A stretch of DNA of 34,770 bases from Oligoflexia bacterium. Its GTDB lineage: Bacteria > Bdellovibrionota > Bacteriovoracia > Bacteriovoracales > Bacteriovoracaceae. Under the pieces are notes generated by a model, which was given only the letters and a program-made list of their open reading frames with translations, had not been told where the DNA came from and made no database searches. Both the position numbers and the translations under genes were made by a program. The stretch's first letter is position 1; each line of letters begins with the position of its first letter. The DNA lies in assembly GCA_015232355.1 (NCBI GenBank), contig JADFZW010000042.1, forward strand, positions 1 to 34,770. Direction: 5' to 3'. Positions 1 through 8,867 of the stretch are shown here, piece after piece.

Positions 1-88
1 TAAGTTACTCAATAAGTTAGGGTAAATAAAAGGTGCCGCCCGACTTTTTTTACACACAAGGTAGTCGGTGTTCACTTTCGTTACTCGC

Positions 89-457
89 TTAGTACTTCAC
101 CAACCAGTCCAATCCATCTTCTTTTGTATTAAAGCATTTCATATTATTTCTTTGAGCAATTTTCATTACATAATTTATTGCTGTAATATATATTGAACCA
201 AGACCAAACAAGGCCCCTGCTTTTACATATGGTTTATTGTGAATTAAATAATTTCTTACTTGAGTCGTTACCTCCAAAACATTAAGATGTATATTTGTCA
301 GATCGGTAATCATCTTAAGTGAAACAGGATGTTCTTTGGAAACTATCTCTTTGCTTTCGGAAATCAGAATATCAAGATCATTTTGACAATTTATATTTGA
401 GAAATCTTGGTATAAAATCCTAGTATTTTTATATTCAATAAAGGTAATTTTTTTCAT
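89..457 (-). CDS. Small SpoIIAA/STAS-SEC14-like protein
   Basis: This 122-residue soluble protein has no signal peptide or membrane segment. Its plan is an N-terminal strand pair (KKITFIEYKNTRILYQDFS), a central segment in which hydrophobic strands alternate with polar helices, the motif HNKPYVKAGALFGL, and a closing helix ending in DGLDWLVKY. That order, with the KPYVKA motif and a final 'WL' helix, resembles the small SpoIIAA/SEC14-like (STAS-fold) proteins that are common in bacteria and whose function is poorly known. I recognise the family from its overall pattern only, and no ligand site can be named. It is transcribed away from the large exported-protein gene at 661, with about 200 bases between the two starts. 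The downstream end lies close to the window edge, so operon partners cannot be judged. Confidence 0.6.
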   Translation of the reverse strand: MKKITFIEYKNTRILYQDFSNINCQNDLDILISESKEIVSKEHPVSLKMITDLTNIHLNVLEVTTQVRNYLIHNKPYVKAGALFGLGSIYITAINYVMKIAQRNNMKCFNTKEDGLDWLVKY

Positions 458-660
458 GAAGTCTCGAAATATTCAATTATAATTTAAGTATAATTAACAA
501 TGAAATCTCACTTAAAGTATAACATTTTGAATCTTCCACTTGCAATCGAATTACTATCTAAAAGTCAATATATTTAATTGATCTGATTTATTGAGTATGC
601 TATATATCCTCAGGTTTCAAGCTCAAGAATAAAAAATATTAAAACCCACAAGGAATTATT

Positions 661-3600
661 GTGAATAAATTAAAATTACATTTGTTTCTTCGCTGCGCCA
701 TTTACCTTTTTCTCGGCATTCAATACTTTCTTCTTTACTCTACAACCACTTTAGCTGCTAATACAGTTGCTAATACAGTCACTAATAATGAAGATAGCAG
801 TAACATTAGCAATTACAATCACTATTTCAATCTTGTCAGCTCTATCGATAATAAAGAAAAATTACTAAACCAAATTTTTAAATTAACCCTAGAAGATGCT
901 CATGCTCTCTCCACACTATCTGACAATAACAAAAAAATTCTTTGTAATGAAATAACTTCTAAATGGCCACTCTTCTTGAAAAACATTTCTGAAATGCCTG
1001 CAATGTCTGGTAAAACTAATATGATTCTTATACGAGTGTTGGTGCTTCAAATGGAAGCATGTCTTTTTTCACCTATGCAATTTCATCAAGTTCTCTTGAG
1101 TATAAAAAAACAAAATAGTGATTTAATTAAGAGCTTATTTCAAAAACCAATTGCCCATTTATTACCACAAAAAATAACAGGAATTAATTACATAAAAAAC
1201 AATACTAGCACTACTGGCGGGACTGAGAGGAATCTTAATATTAATCAAATATTCACTTGGGTCAGCTCTACAGATTTAGTTTCATCCATCTATCATCAAT
1301 CATGCAATAACACTGACTTGAAATTGGACTCAGTCAATGCCCCTCTACTATTAGTAGAAAATGCAGAATGCATGGCCGCTTGGTTACTTGCTAAAATATT
1401 TATTTGGGGAGAACAAAATAAATTCATTGATACTTCTAAAGATTCTTTAATAAGTTTTAAATCTGTTGTAGATAATTTTATCAACAACAATAATAATCTA
1501 AATCAAATTCCTATCAATTGGTATTCTTTCTTAAGTTGGCCATATAGAAAATTAAATACAACAAATACAAATATTAATCTATTACGATCATTATACACTT
1601 CAAAAGATTATAATGGGCTTTTGAATTTCTTTGTTAACAATGCGACCACCTTCTCTCCATATCTAAACATTAGCGCTGAAGACCTTCGCTCAATAATCAC
1701 GAAAGAGCTAGTGATCAACGCAAAAAAACAAAGTGTTCACATTTTACAAAGCATGCCTGCAAGCTATGAACCACAAATAGATCCTATGTTTTTAGTAACT
1801 GTAGGTAAATATCTCTATCTACCATTACACTTTGAAAGCATTAACAGTAATCAATCTCAATCTTCTTACAAAAATCTTTACAACGAAATTCAAAATATCT
1901 TTCTTCAATCCACCACTAAAGGTTTCCAAACATTTTCTGCAATTACTGAATTACCTAATGATCAAAATAACCTTTTAAACATTCAACTTGCAGCTGCCGA
2001 TTTGGATGTAAATAGCAGAGACAATTTAGGTTTAATGTTTTCTATCGGTGGAACCCATGACTCTGAAAATATAAAAAATAATCCTAACTTTTTCAGCAAC
2101 TTTGAAACTCTGGCCATAGACCATGTAATAGGAAATTTTTTAAGAAAAATTGATAATTCTCCCTGGGTGCAATTAGAGGAATCTATTGAAGGATTAGAAG
2201 ATAGACAAAATATTACTAAATTAATTATTAACAAACTCAAAGGGAAAATCTTACTACAAATGCTTTATCTGCAACAATTTGATATCGAACCTGATGATCA
2301 GTTAATAAATGACATTAGAAATTTAGCATTTAAAATTGAAAATCTACGCTTCGATTTTCATCCTACTAGATTAGCAATACATAATGGTTTTAATGAGAGT
2401 ATCATTGGACTTATCGATAATTATTACAGCAATTTAAATTTATCTGAACAACAAAGTATTGATCCACTTTATCAAGAGTTAAGAAATAAACTAAATAGAT
2501 TCTTTTCCACCACCGCTAATCCTGAAACTTTAATCGCAAATGATTTAAAAAAAATCAGCGCTAGTTGGCCTGTTTTGGTTTTGGAATTGGAAAATGACTT
2601 TAACAAAATGAAAAACATCACAAATCAAAATATAAATTTAAAATTAATAAGTTTATATGAGATCAGTAGTAAGCTAAAAAATAAGATTAATCTTTTAATT
2701 AATCCTTCCCCTACTGATATAAATGCTGATGATGAAAGTTATTTTCATCTCATACGCCTATATAAAACTACTCATTTTTTAATCGTTCGCTATCTACCAG
2801 AAATTAAATTTGAAAACAAAGAGGATTTTCTAAAACAGAGTCAACTCTATATAAAACATTTAAACGAACTAAACGAACTAAACGAACCAAATGATAACTC
2901 TTCACTAATGTCTATATCTCCTATATCTCCTACATCGCCCATATCTCCCATAGCTACTATGTCTCCAGCACAAACCTTTGAATCATTAATCTCCTTAGAT
3001 AATTTAATAACAGATAAATTGCAAACATCTTTTTACCCTAGATTAACTCTCTTCTATGTTTTTACCACCGCCCAACTTCATAGATACTCTACAAATTCTG
3101 ATTATAATTTTACCATGAACATACGCCGAGAAAATATCCCTTTAGTCGTTGAAAATCTTGTAAGAAATTTCGGGTTTGGACTCTCTTTCCTATTTGATCC
3201 CACAAACTTTGATTCCACCTTAGTACCTGATAAAAAGATTATGAATGAAGGTGAAAGCTATGGACTTTTAAAATTTGTGGATCAAGAGGATATTAATCGC
3301 TATCCATATCGCTTTGATGAAATAATCATTACCAATACTCTACCAACAAATTTAGGAGTAACCGCTGCACTTATTACGACTGTTTATCAACCACACTCCT
3401 CTCACGTAGATCTTCGAACGAGAGAGAGGAATACACCCAATGCTTATATAAAAGATGCTCTCACCCTCTATAAGAATCTACTAAACAAATGGGTACGGAT
3501 TCAATTTAAGCGAAATGGAAATAGTATTTTGCTTGAAGAAGTAAACGAAGATTTGGCCAGAAACAAAATAAAAGAAAAACTCTCACAAAATAACTATCAA

Positions 3601-4644
3601 GTTCCAACCGCCATTGTTCAGGCCACAAATGGGGTGATTGGTGGAGATGAAGATGTTTTGGATCTCGATCTTTCAGAGAATCAAACTACAATAAATAAAA
3701 TTGGCGCTAAAGCATTTTCATATGCACATCTACGTCGACTCTTTGGAGAAAAATCTTATACTCCTAAAGGATGGGCGATTCCATTTCATATCTATCATTG
3801 GTTTGTTAATAACTTTAATTTAAATAGTGAAATTGAAAAGTTGCTTAATGATTTTCATAATAAAAAATTAACCTCTAAAGAATTAGAAGAGCGTCTCTTT
3901 AAGCTTAGAAAATCCTTTAAAAATAAAACTCAAAGTAGTGAATTTTTGAAATCACCATTCTATCAAAATTTAATTTCTCGACTACCAAAACTTATAGCTG
4001 CCACCATCAATGAAGGTCACAGTGAATTGTGGGAACACGCTAAGGGTTGTCTGCGTTTTAGAAGTTCCACCAATGCAGAAGATTTGATTGGACTTACTGG
4101 CGCCGGCCTATATGAAAGTAAAACTGGTTGCTTGAACTCTGAAAGCACTTCAAAGAAAAGTATTGCTTCAGCTTTATCAGAAGTATGGTCTAGCTTATGG
4201 ACTTACCGAGCATTTATTGAGAGAGAATATTATGGAATAGATCACACTATGGTGAAAATGGCAGTATTGGTACATAGAAATTATCCAAATGAAGAGTTTA
4301 GTGGCGTGGCCCTTAGTAATTCTAAAATGGATTCCACTCTCTTTATCTCTGTGGCCAAAGGAGAAGAATCAATTACCAACTCAACTGGTGGTACCAAGAG
4401 TGATGAATTGGTAATTATCCCCAACAATGAAAATAGCTTTTCTATTTCAGGTCGTTTTTACGATAAGAAATCATCAATGCTTAGTAAGGAAAATATTGCA
4501 AGCTTGGTTGCAAACATCTCTAAAATATATCGCTACTATCTTAGAATATTTTCACATACTCCCAATATCTCAAATATGAGAATGGACGTTGAATTTAAAT
4601 TTCAAAATAATCGCTTATATATTAAGCAGGCCAGACCGTATTGA
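661..4644 (+). CDS. Exported PEP/pyruvate-binding (PPDK_N) domain protein, large
   Basis: The 1327-residue protein starts at GTG with AAGGA about eight bases upstream. Residues 1-34 form a Sec signal peptide: basic start, hydrophobic core, and likely cleavage near TTLAA. About the first 1000 residues are an unrecognised, mostly helical region. The C-terminus matches the nucleotide-binding N-domain of PEP synthase and pyruvate phosphate dikinase: GWAIPFHIY near 1037, RFRSSTNAEDLIGLTGAG near 1131, a GEESITNSTGGTKSDELV segment, and a final MDVEFKF...LYIKQARPY. The chain stops just where the phosphohistidine domain would begin, so it is not a complete PEP synthase. Two nine-base in-frame repeats encode LNELNELNE (near residue 735) and SPISPTSPISP (near 752). 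An ATP-grasp-like domain behind a signal peptide is odd, because ATP is scarce outside the cytoplasm. The true activity is unknown. A weak AT-only hairpin follows the stop codon. Confidence 0.8.
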   Translation: MNKLKLHLFLRCAIYLFLGIQYFLLYSTTTLAANTVANTVTNNEDSSNISNYNHYFNLVSSIDNKEKLLNQIFKLTLEDAHALSTLSDNNKKILCNEITSKWPLFLKNISEMPAMSGKTNMILIRVLVLQMEACLFSPMQFHQVLLSIKKQNSDLIKSLFQKPIAHLLPQKITGINYIKNNTSTTGGTERNLNINQIFTWVSSTDLVSSIYHQSCNNTDLKLDSVNAPLLLVENAECMAAWLLAKIFIWGEQNKFIDTSKDSLISFKSVVDNFINNNNNLNQIPINWYSFLSWPYRKLNTTNTNINLLRSLYTSKDYNGLLNFFVNNATTFSPYLNISAEDLRSIITKELVINAKKQSVHILQSMPASYEPQIDPMFLVTVGKYLYLPLHFESINSNQSQSSYKNLYNEIQNIFLQSTTKGFQTFSAITELPNDQNNLLNIQLAAADLDVNSRDNLGLMFSIGGTHDSENIKNNPNFFSNFETLAIDHVIGNFLRKIDNSPWVQLEESIEGLEDRQNITKLIINKLKGKILLQMLYLQQFDIEPDDQLINDIRNLAFKIENLRFDFHPTRLAIHNGFNESIIGLIDNYYSNLNLSEQQSIDPLYQELRNKLNRFFSTTANPETLIANDLKKISASWPVLVLELENDFNKMKNITNQNINLKLISLYEISSKLKNKINLLINPSPTDINADDESYFHLIRLYKTTHFLIVRYLPEIKFENKEDFLKQSQLYIKHLNELNELNEPNDNSSLMSISPISPTSPISPIATMSPAQTFESLISLDNLITDKLQTSFYPRLTLFYVFTTAQLHRYSTNSDYNFTMNIRRENIPLVVENLVRNFGFGLSFLFDPTNFDSTLVPDKKIMNEGESYGLLKFVDQEDINRYPYRFDEIIITNTLPTNLGVTAALITTVYQPHSSHVDLRTRERNTPNAYIKDALTLYKNLLNKWVRIQFKRNGNSILLEEVNEDLARNKIKEKLSQNNYQVPTAIVQATNGVIGGDEDVLDLDLSENQTTINKIGAKAFSYAHLRRLFGEKSYTPKGWAIPFHIYHWFVNNFNLNSEIEKLLNDFHNKKLTSKELEERLFKLRKSFKNKTQSSEFLKSPFYQNLISRLPKLIAATINEGHSELWEHAKGCLRFRSSTNAEDLIGLTGAGLYESKTGCLNSESTSKKSIASALSEVWSSLWTYRAFIEREYYGIDHTMVKMAVLVHRNYPNEEFSGVALSNSKMDSTLFISVAKGEESITNSTGGTKSDELVIIPNNENSFSISGRFYDKKSSMLSKENIASLVANISKIYRYYLRIFSHTPNISNMRMDVEFKFQNNRLYIKQARPY

Positions 4645-4667
4645 TTAATTAACTACAATTAATTTTT
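4644..4667 (+). terminator. Weak AT-only hairpin with T-run
   Basis: ATTAATT (4644-4650) pairs with AATTAAT (4657-4663) across a six-base loop, and TTTT follows. It sits between the convergent genes ending at 4644 and 4659, where a terminator is expected. The stem has no G-C pair, so it would be weak. Confidence 0.3.
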
Positions 4668-5171
4668 AAAACATCTCTTAGCAAGAAAGAGCAAGATTAT
4701 CTTTAGAAAGATATAGATGATAGTTAAAAGCCACGCCAAAGTTATCTCGGAAAGTCCAATAGCAACTCCCACAATAACTCCAAATAATAAATTAGATGCT
4801 AAAATTTTGGGACCTACTTTAACTCTAAAACGAGTAATCGCCAATGCTGCTCCAATTGCAAATGCTCGCGCCAAATTATTATTTACTAAAATCATTACCG
4901 CTGTTAATCCCACACATAAAAATAAGATATTAGCAGATCCTAAAAGCAAATTTACATTTTCATTTACATTCTCCTTCTCATTTACATAACTATCACTAGA
5001 ATTTTTATCTTCTGCCAACCACTTAGACATATAGAAAGTAGTAATCGCTAAGAGAAAACCACACACTAGTGAGTTACTTAGTAAAAAAATAAGTGTCTTG
5101 AAATTTGAAGTAGAATTTAAAGTTGAAAAAGTTGAATTAGAAATTAAATCAAAGGGAAATATTCCATTCAT
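4659..5171 (-). CDS. DUF4956 family membrane protein
   Basis: This 170-residue integral membrane protein has about four hydrophobic segments (roughly residues 26-47, 78-98, 102-118 and 124-165). The signature LARAFAIGAALAITRFR, followed by a GVIVGVAIGL helix, is the DUF4956 core. Its start overlaps the stop of the upstream VTC-domain gene in an ATGA arrangement (four bases shared), so the two are translationally coupled. DUF4956 proteins commonly neighbour bacterial VTC/polyphosphate-polymerase-like proteins, and the pairing here supports both calls. By inference it is the membrane partner of the VTC catalytic domain. A loop before the second helix carries a short repeat (NEKENVNENVN) encoded by an imperfect 12-18 base tandem, which is probably a tolerated insertion. 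Confidence 0.85.
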   Translation of the reverse strand: MNGIFPFDLISNSTFSTLNSTSNFKTLIFLLSNSLVCGFLLAITTFYMSKWLAEDKNSSDSYVNEKENVNENVNLLLGSANILFLCVGLTAVMILVNNNLARAFAIGAALAITRFRVKVGPKILASNLLFGVIVGVAIGLSEITLAWLLTIIYIFLKIILLFLAKRCFKN

Positions 5172-6139
5172 TGAATCATTCCTTTGATGGAATTCATCTG
5201 ATTACTGGAAGATAAAATATGTTTAGTCATAAAATAGCAATATTTTGAAAATGATGTCTTTTGTAATTTTTCCTGTCCTAATAATTCAAAGGGCCAACGA
5301 ACATTCATAGAATCATCATCATTATTATTTTTGTACTTCAACTCCATAATCACTTCTTCATCTCCTCCTTGTTGACCATATTTTTTTAACAAATCTCCTG
5401 CTAAATTTAATATATCTGGATTCATTTTTTCAAACTCACAAAAAGATAATTTCTCTTTTTCTTCTAGAGGAGGCGAATAGACATTGCGATCAAAAGTAAT
5501 TCTAATTCCATCTGCTTCAAACGCTTGCCGAACATAACCAACCTTAATCGATTTAATTAAATGCAATTCTTCAAAAAGTTGATGTGCCAGTTGATAACGT
5601 TTATACAACTTCTTTTCTTTAAGTTTTAAATTTAAAGCGATCAACTCTTCACTCCATGCTGGCCATTTTCCTTTATTAATTAAATCATCATACATCAATT
5701 GATTAATAACAAATCTACTCTTTTGAGTCTGCTGAAATTCTTTTTGTTTTAGTTCTAATAAATAATTGTTGTCCTCTTTGATATTCATCGGAGCATATGA
5801 TCTGATTCGAATCTTTTGGCGAATAGGTTTTGAAAGGATATGATTTTTATAGAAGCAAAAATCATTAGAGTCGAGATAGGTTGATTCAATAAGCGTGAAT
5901 GAGATATTATTATCTTCTCTTAATCGATCTCCATAAGCAGGAGTCATCTTACGTTCCACTAAATCCAAAATACGATAATACTGACTTAAATTTAAAATAT
6001 ATTTATCTTCATATCTTACAAAAAAGCTCTCATCATTAATGGTAGTATCATTAATGATTGTACCTTTTATGGCGGCACTACTATAATCATGATCTGTGAT
6101 TGTTTTTTCTAAATTTTGTATTTGTATTTGCATTTGCAT
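5168..6139 (-). CDS. VTC-domain polyphosphate polymerase-like protein
   Basis: This 323-residue cytoplasmic protein is a VTC (CYTH-like tunnel) domain. The expected basic and acidic tunnel residues can be followed along the chain: K46 in RYEDKY, R111/R113 in KIRIRSY, E129 and K131 in LELKQK, R204 in GYVRQAFE, R213 in RITFDRNV, E266/K268 in VIMELKY, and K299 in FSKYCYF. In yeast Vtc4 these positions bind ATP-derived phosphate and a metal, and make polyphosphate. Bacterial homologues are usually annotated as polyphosphate polymerase domain proteins, often without biochemical proof. The gene is coupled to the DUF4956 gene at 4659. The N-terminus begins MQMQIQIQ, from a six-base tandem repeat that makes the exact start uncertain. 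AGG lies about nine bases before the first ATG. Confidence 0.85.
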   Translation of the reverse strand: MQMQIQIQNLEKTITDHDYSSAAIKGTIINDTTINDESFFVRYEDKYILNLSQYYRILDLVERKMTPAYGDRLREDNNISFTLIESTYLDSNDFCFYKNHILSKPIRQKIRIRSYAPMNIKEDNNYLLELKQKEFQQTQKSRFVINQLMYDDLINKGKWPAWSEELIALNLKLKEKKLYKRYQLAHQLFEELHLIKSIKVGYVRQAFEADGIRITFDRNVYSPPLEEKEKLSFCEFEKMNPDILNLAGDLLKKYGQQGGDEEVIMELKYKNNNDDDSMNVRWPFELLGQEKLQKTSFSKYCYFMTKHILSSSNQMNSIKGMIQ

Positions 6140-6339
6140 ATCATGCCTATTTACGGCCGAGATTACATCTTGTAAACCAGTTTACTCTCTAATCTCTTAA
6201 AAATTTATCCTCTAGGCCCTTACCAGATTCACCTAAATCAAGTATATAAGCATACCATGAAAATAAACACAATTGTCTTGCGCTGACTAAAAATAAAAAC
6301 AATTAATTATCTTAATTTTTAAAAAAGGGTAAAAAAACT

Positions 6340-8040
6340 ATGAAAGTGACAATGCTAGACTACTCGATAATCTGCATCTATTTTCTCTTTGTTATCGGTA
6401 TTGGTTTTCTAATTAAAAAACGAATCAAAAACAGTAATGAATTTTTTATGAGTGGACGTTCGATTCCACTCTGGATAACTTCCCTCTCATTTATCGCTGC
6501 AAATCTTGGTGCTCAAGAGGTAATTGGTATGGCGGCCAGTGGAGCAAAGTATGGAATAATGACAGCACATTTTTACTGGCTTGGTGCTATTCCGGCGATG
6601 GTATTTTTAGGAATTTTCATGATGCCATTTTATTATGGTAGTAGAGCAAGATCAGTTCCTGAATATTTGTTTCTACGTTTTGATGAAAAAACTAGAGCGC
6701 TTAATGCTCTCTCCTTTGCAACTATGACCATTTTCTCCTCTGGAATTTCACTCTACGCTCTCGCACTCTTAATGCAAAATCTTTTAGGATGGTCCTTTGA
6801 AACATCAATTATTTTATCTGCAGGAATTGTTATGGCCTATACCTTCCTTGGTGGATTAACTAGCGCCATCTACAATGAAGTCTTACAATTTTTTCTTATT
6901 GTTTTAGGAATTTTTCCAGTAGTGCTTTTTGGTTTGATAAGCGCTGGTGGTTGGAGTGAGATAGTTGCAACACTTCCACAGAAAATGACTCATACATGGA
7001 GCTATATGGGAAGTGCTACTTCCAATGATATGGGAGTAAATATGTTTGCAATGATTATGGGTCTAGGATTTGTTCTCTCATTTGGTTATTGGTGTACAGA
7101 CTTCTTGGTTGTTCAAAGAGCGATGGTTGCCAAAAATATGTCTGCTGCTCAAAAGACTCCAATGGTGGCCGCATTTCCAAAGATGCTTATGCCTTTCGTA
7201 GTAATTCTTCCAGGATTAGTGGTAATGACTTTACAAGCGAAAATGGCATCAACTGGTTTTTCACTTCCTCTTAAAGTTGATGGTCGTCCAGATTTTGATA
7301 TGGCCTTACCATCCTTACTCTTTCATTTTGCTCCTACAGGACTTTTGGGTTTAGGTTTGACGGCATTGATGGCATCTTTTATGTCTGGTATGGCCGGCAA
7401 TGTGACTGCCTTCAACTCTGTTTGGACTTACGATATTTATCAGGCATACTTTAATAAAAATGCTTCTGATAAACACTATCTCACCGTTGGAAAACTAACT
7501 ACTATTGTTGGAATACTTCTCTCGATTGCTACTGCTTACATGGCCAAAAGTTTTAACAACATTATGGATTTTTTACAGTTAGTTTTTGGTTTTGTTAATG
7601 CTCCTTTGTTTGCAACTTTTCTTCTCGGAATGTCTTCTAAACGTATTACAGGCCATGGTGCTTTCTGGGGTCTATTAAGCGGAACAATTTCAGCAGCACT
7701 CACCCATGGATTAACTCTTGCTGAAGGGAAGGGTGGTTGGTTACTATCAGTTGGAAGTAAACCATGTTATGAATTTATCTCTGGAATGGGACAAGCATTT
7801 ACTATTGCTATTGTTGCTTGGAGTGTTTGCTTTGTGGTTACTATCGCAATAAGTGTTTTTACTAAAGCAAAAGATGAAAAATCATTGATGGGTCTTGTTT
7901 ACGGTATAACTGCCAAATACAAAGGTACTACCGATACAAATATGGATGGTATCAATGAAGATCAATGGTATTTCAGTCCGAAATTTTTGGGCGCCGTAGT
8001 TTTGCTAGCAACTCTACTACTTAATATTATTTTTTATTAA
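6340..8040 (+). CDS. Sodium:solute symporter (SSS family, SGLT-like)
   Basis: This 566-residue polytopic protein has about 14 hydrophobic helices, the usual SSS topology and length. Family features are the first helix LDYSIICIYFLFVIGIG, the loop NSNEFFMSGRSIPLW, the sodium-site region SLSFIAANLGAQEVIGMAASG (written here with its flanks), FLGGLTSAIYNEVLQFF, and a late GLGLTALMASFMSGMAGN helix. The last two resemble the galactose/sugar branch (SglT), but the substrate cannot be fixed from sequence. A GGG-containing Shine-Dalgarno lies about ten bases before the ATG. It is followed at 8071 by a small two-helix protein that is probably co-transcribed. About 200 bases upstream separate it from the divergent VTC gene and must hold both promoters. 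Confidence 0.9.
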   Translation: MKVTMLDYSIICIYFLFVIGIGFLIKKRIKNSNEFFMSGRSIPLWITSLSFIAANLGAQEVIGMAASGAKYGIMTAHFYWLGAIPAMVFLGIFMMPFYYGSRARSVPEYLFLRFDEKTRALNALSFATMTIFSSGISLYALALLMQNLLGWSFETSIILSAGIVMAYTFLGGLTSAIYNEVLQFFLIVLGIFPVVLFGLISAGGWSEIVATLPQKMTHTWSYMGSATSNDMGVNMFAMIMGLGFVLSFGYWCTDFLVVQRAMVAKNMSAAQKTPMVAAFPKMLMPFVVILPGLVVMTLQAKMASTGFSLPLKVDGRPDFDMALPSLLFHFAPTGLLGLGLTALMASFMSGMAGNVTAFNSVWTYDIYQAYFNKNASDKHYLTVGKLTTIVGILLSIATAYMAKSFNNIMDFLQLVFGFVNAPLFATFLLGMSSKRITGHGAFWGLLSGTISAALTHGLTLAEGKGGWLLSVGSKPCYEFISGMGQAFTIAIVAWSVCFVVTIAISVFTKAKDEKSLMGLVYGITAKYKGTTDTNMDGINEDQWYFSPKFLGAVVLLATLLLNIIFY

Positions 8041-8070
8041 TAATTAATTAATTTAACGGAGTTTACACAT

Positions 8071-8268
8071 ATGAAAATATTAGAGGATTTAAGAGCAGTA
8101 ATTGGTCTTTTTTTCTTCATCATCGGAGCAATTTTAATTTCTGCAAGTATCTTTGGGCCATCCGATGTAATTCCAAGTATCAATATAAAAGCTAACCTAT
8201 GGACAGGTTTAGTTATTTTTGTTTTTGGATCGGTCATGCTCTTCTTTGGGTTAACTAGCAAAAAGTAG
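8071..8268 (+). CDS. Small two-helix membrane protein beside the symporter
   Basis: This 65-residue protein has two predicted membrane helices, IGLFFFIIGAILISASIF (about 11-28) and LWTGLVIFVFGSVMLFFGL (about 43-61). A short polar loop with PSINIKANLW joins them, and the tail is Lys-rich. CGGAG sits nine bases before the ATG, so translation is well supported. The gene begins 30 bases after the symporter stop, which suggests one transcript. I do not recognise a named family. From its place and size it may be a small subunit, stabiliser or regulator of the symporter, but that is inference. Confidence 0.75.
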   Translation: MKILEDLRAVIGLFFFIIGAILISASIFGPSDVIPSINIKANLWTGLVIFVFGSVMLFFGLTSKK

Positions 8269-8363
8269 ACATAAAAAAAAGAGTAAACAAAATTCAATTA
8301 GATTCTTAAGAAAGATTCTTAAAAAAAATAAAGAAATTCCTCCTCCATTCCGATACATTCAGT

Positions 8364-8840
8364 ATGAAAAGATTATTTTCCTCAATCACATTGCTTTCTC
8401 TCATAATCTCAATCTCAACTGGATGCCAAAACAATCCTGAAATTATGAATCCAATCAAAATACCTACAGACCTACGATACAATACTCATGAAAAACATCT
8501 TGAATTTGATGTAACTTCATACAATTTTGGATCAATAGAAGTTGGGGCCCAATCATCTAATAAACAAATCACTCTTAAATACTATGGCACTGACTACATT
8601 GATGAATGTAAGGTACCATACATTCTAGGAGCAGATAGTATTCACTTCAGAATTCATCATACTAATTGCCAAGAAGTTCTCTCCACCGTAAACAATAGTT
8701 GTTCTATATACGTTCAAGCTGTGCCTCAAAATGATGTAGACAATCCAGGGATCGGAGTTAAGAATGTAACTTTAGTTTTTGAGTGCGAAGGAGAAGTAAT
8801 GTTGAGTACCAAGTCTAATTTATCATTCACAGGTATTTAA
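8364..8840 (+). CDS. Lipoprotein with a possible ASH/Ig-like fold
   Basis: This 158-residue protein has a lipoprotein signal peptide: MKRLFSS start, hydrophobic core, and lipobox ending ISTGC with Cys21. The mature part contains LEFDVTSYNFGSIEVGAQSSN, a pattern ('fG.v.vG' followed by a short strand) typical of ASH/MSP-like or choice-of-anchor Ig domains. Alternating strands follow, with several cysteines (near residues 83, 98, 109 and 133) that could form disulfides. Its function is unknown, and it probably sits on the outer or inner membrane facing the periplasm. It lies 27 bases upstream of ycaO on the same strand, but there is no reason to link the two functions. No clear Shine-Dalgarno precedes the ATG. 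Confidence 0.7.
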   Translation: MKRLFSSITLLSLIISISTGCQNNPEIMNPIKIPTDLRYNTHEKHLEFDVTSYNFGSIEVGAQSSNKQITLKYYGTDYIDECKVPYILGADSIHFRIHHTNCQEVLSTVNNSCSIYVQAVPQNDVDNPGIGVKNVTLVFECEGEVMLSTKSNLSFTGI

Positions 8841-8867
8841 GTAATAAAAATAAAGGTAAAAAACATT

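Noticed and set aside
1..88. Possible terminator with CCGACT/AGTCGG stem at the left edge
   Set aside because: The stem is six bases with a loop of about 19 and the T-run lies inside the loop, so it is not a convincing terminator.
4717..4989. Plus-strand frame of 90 codons within the DUF4956 gene
   Set aside because: Antisense to a recognised family member, and its composition follows the codons of that gene.
8300..8328. TTAAGAA/TTCTTAA hairpin before the lipoprotein gene as a terminator
   Set aside because: It is followed by A rather than T on the plus strand, and it is also explained as a direct duplication of AGATTCTTAA.
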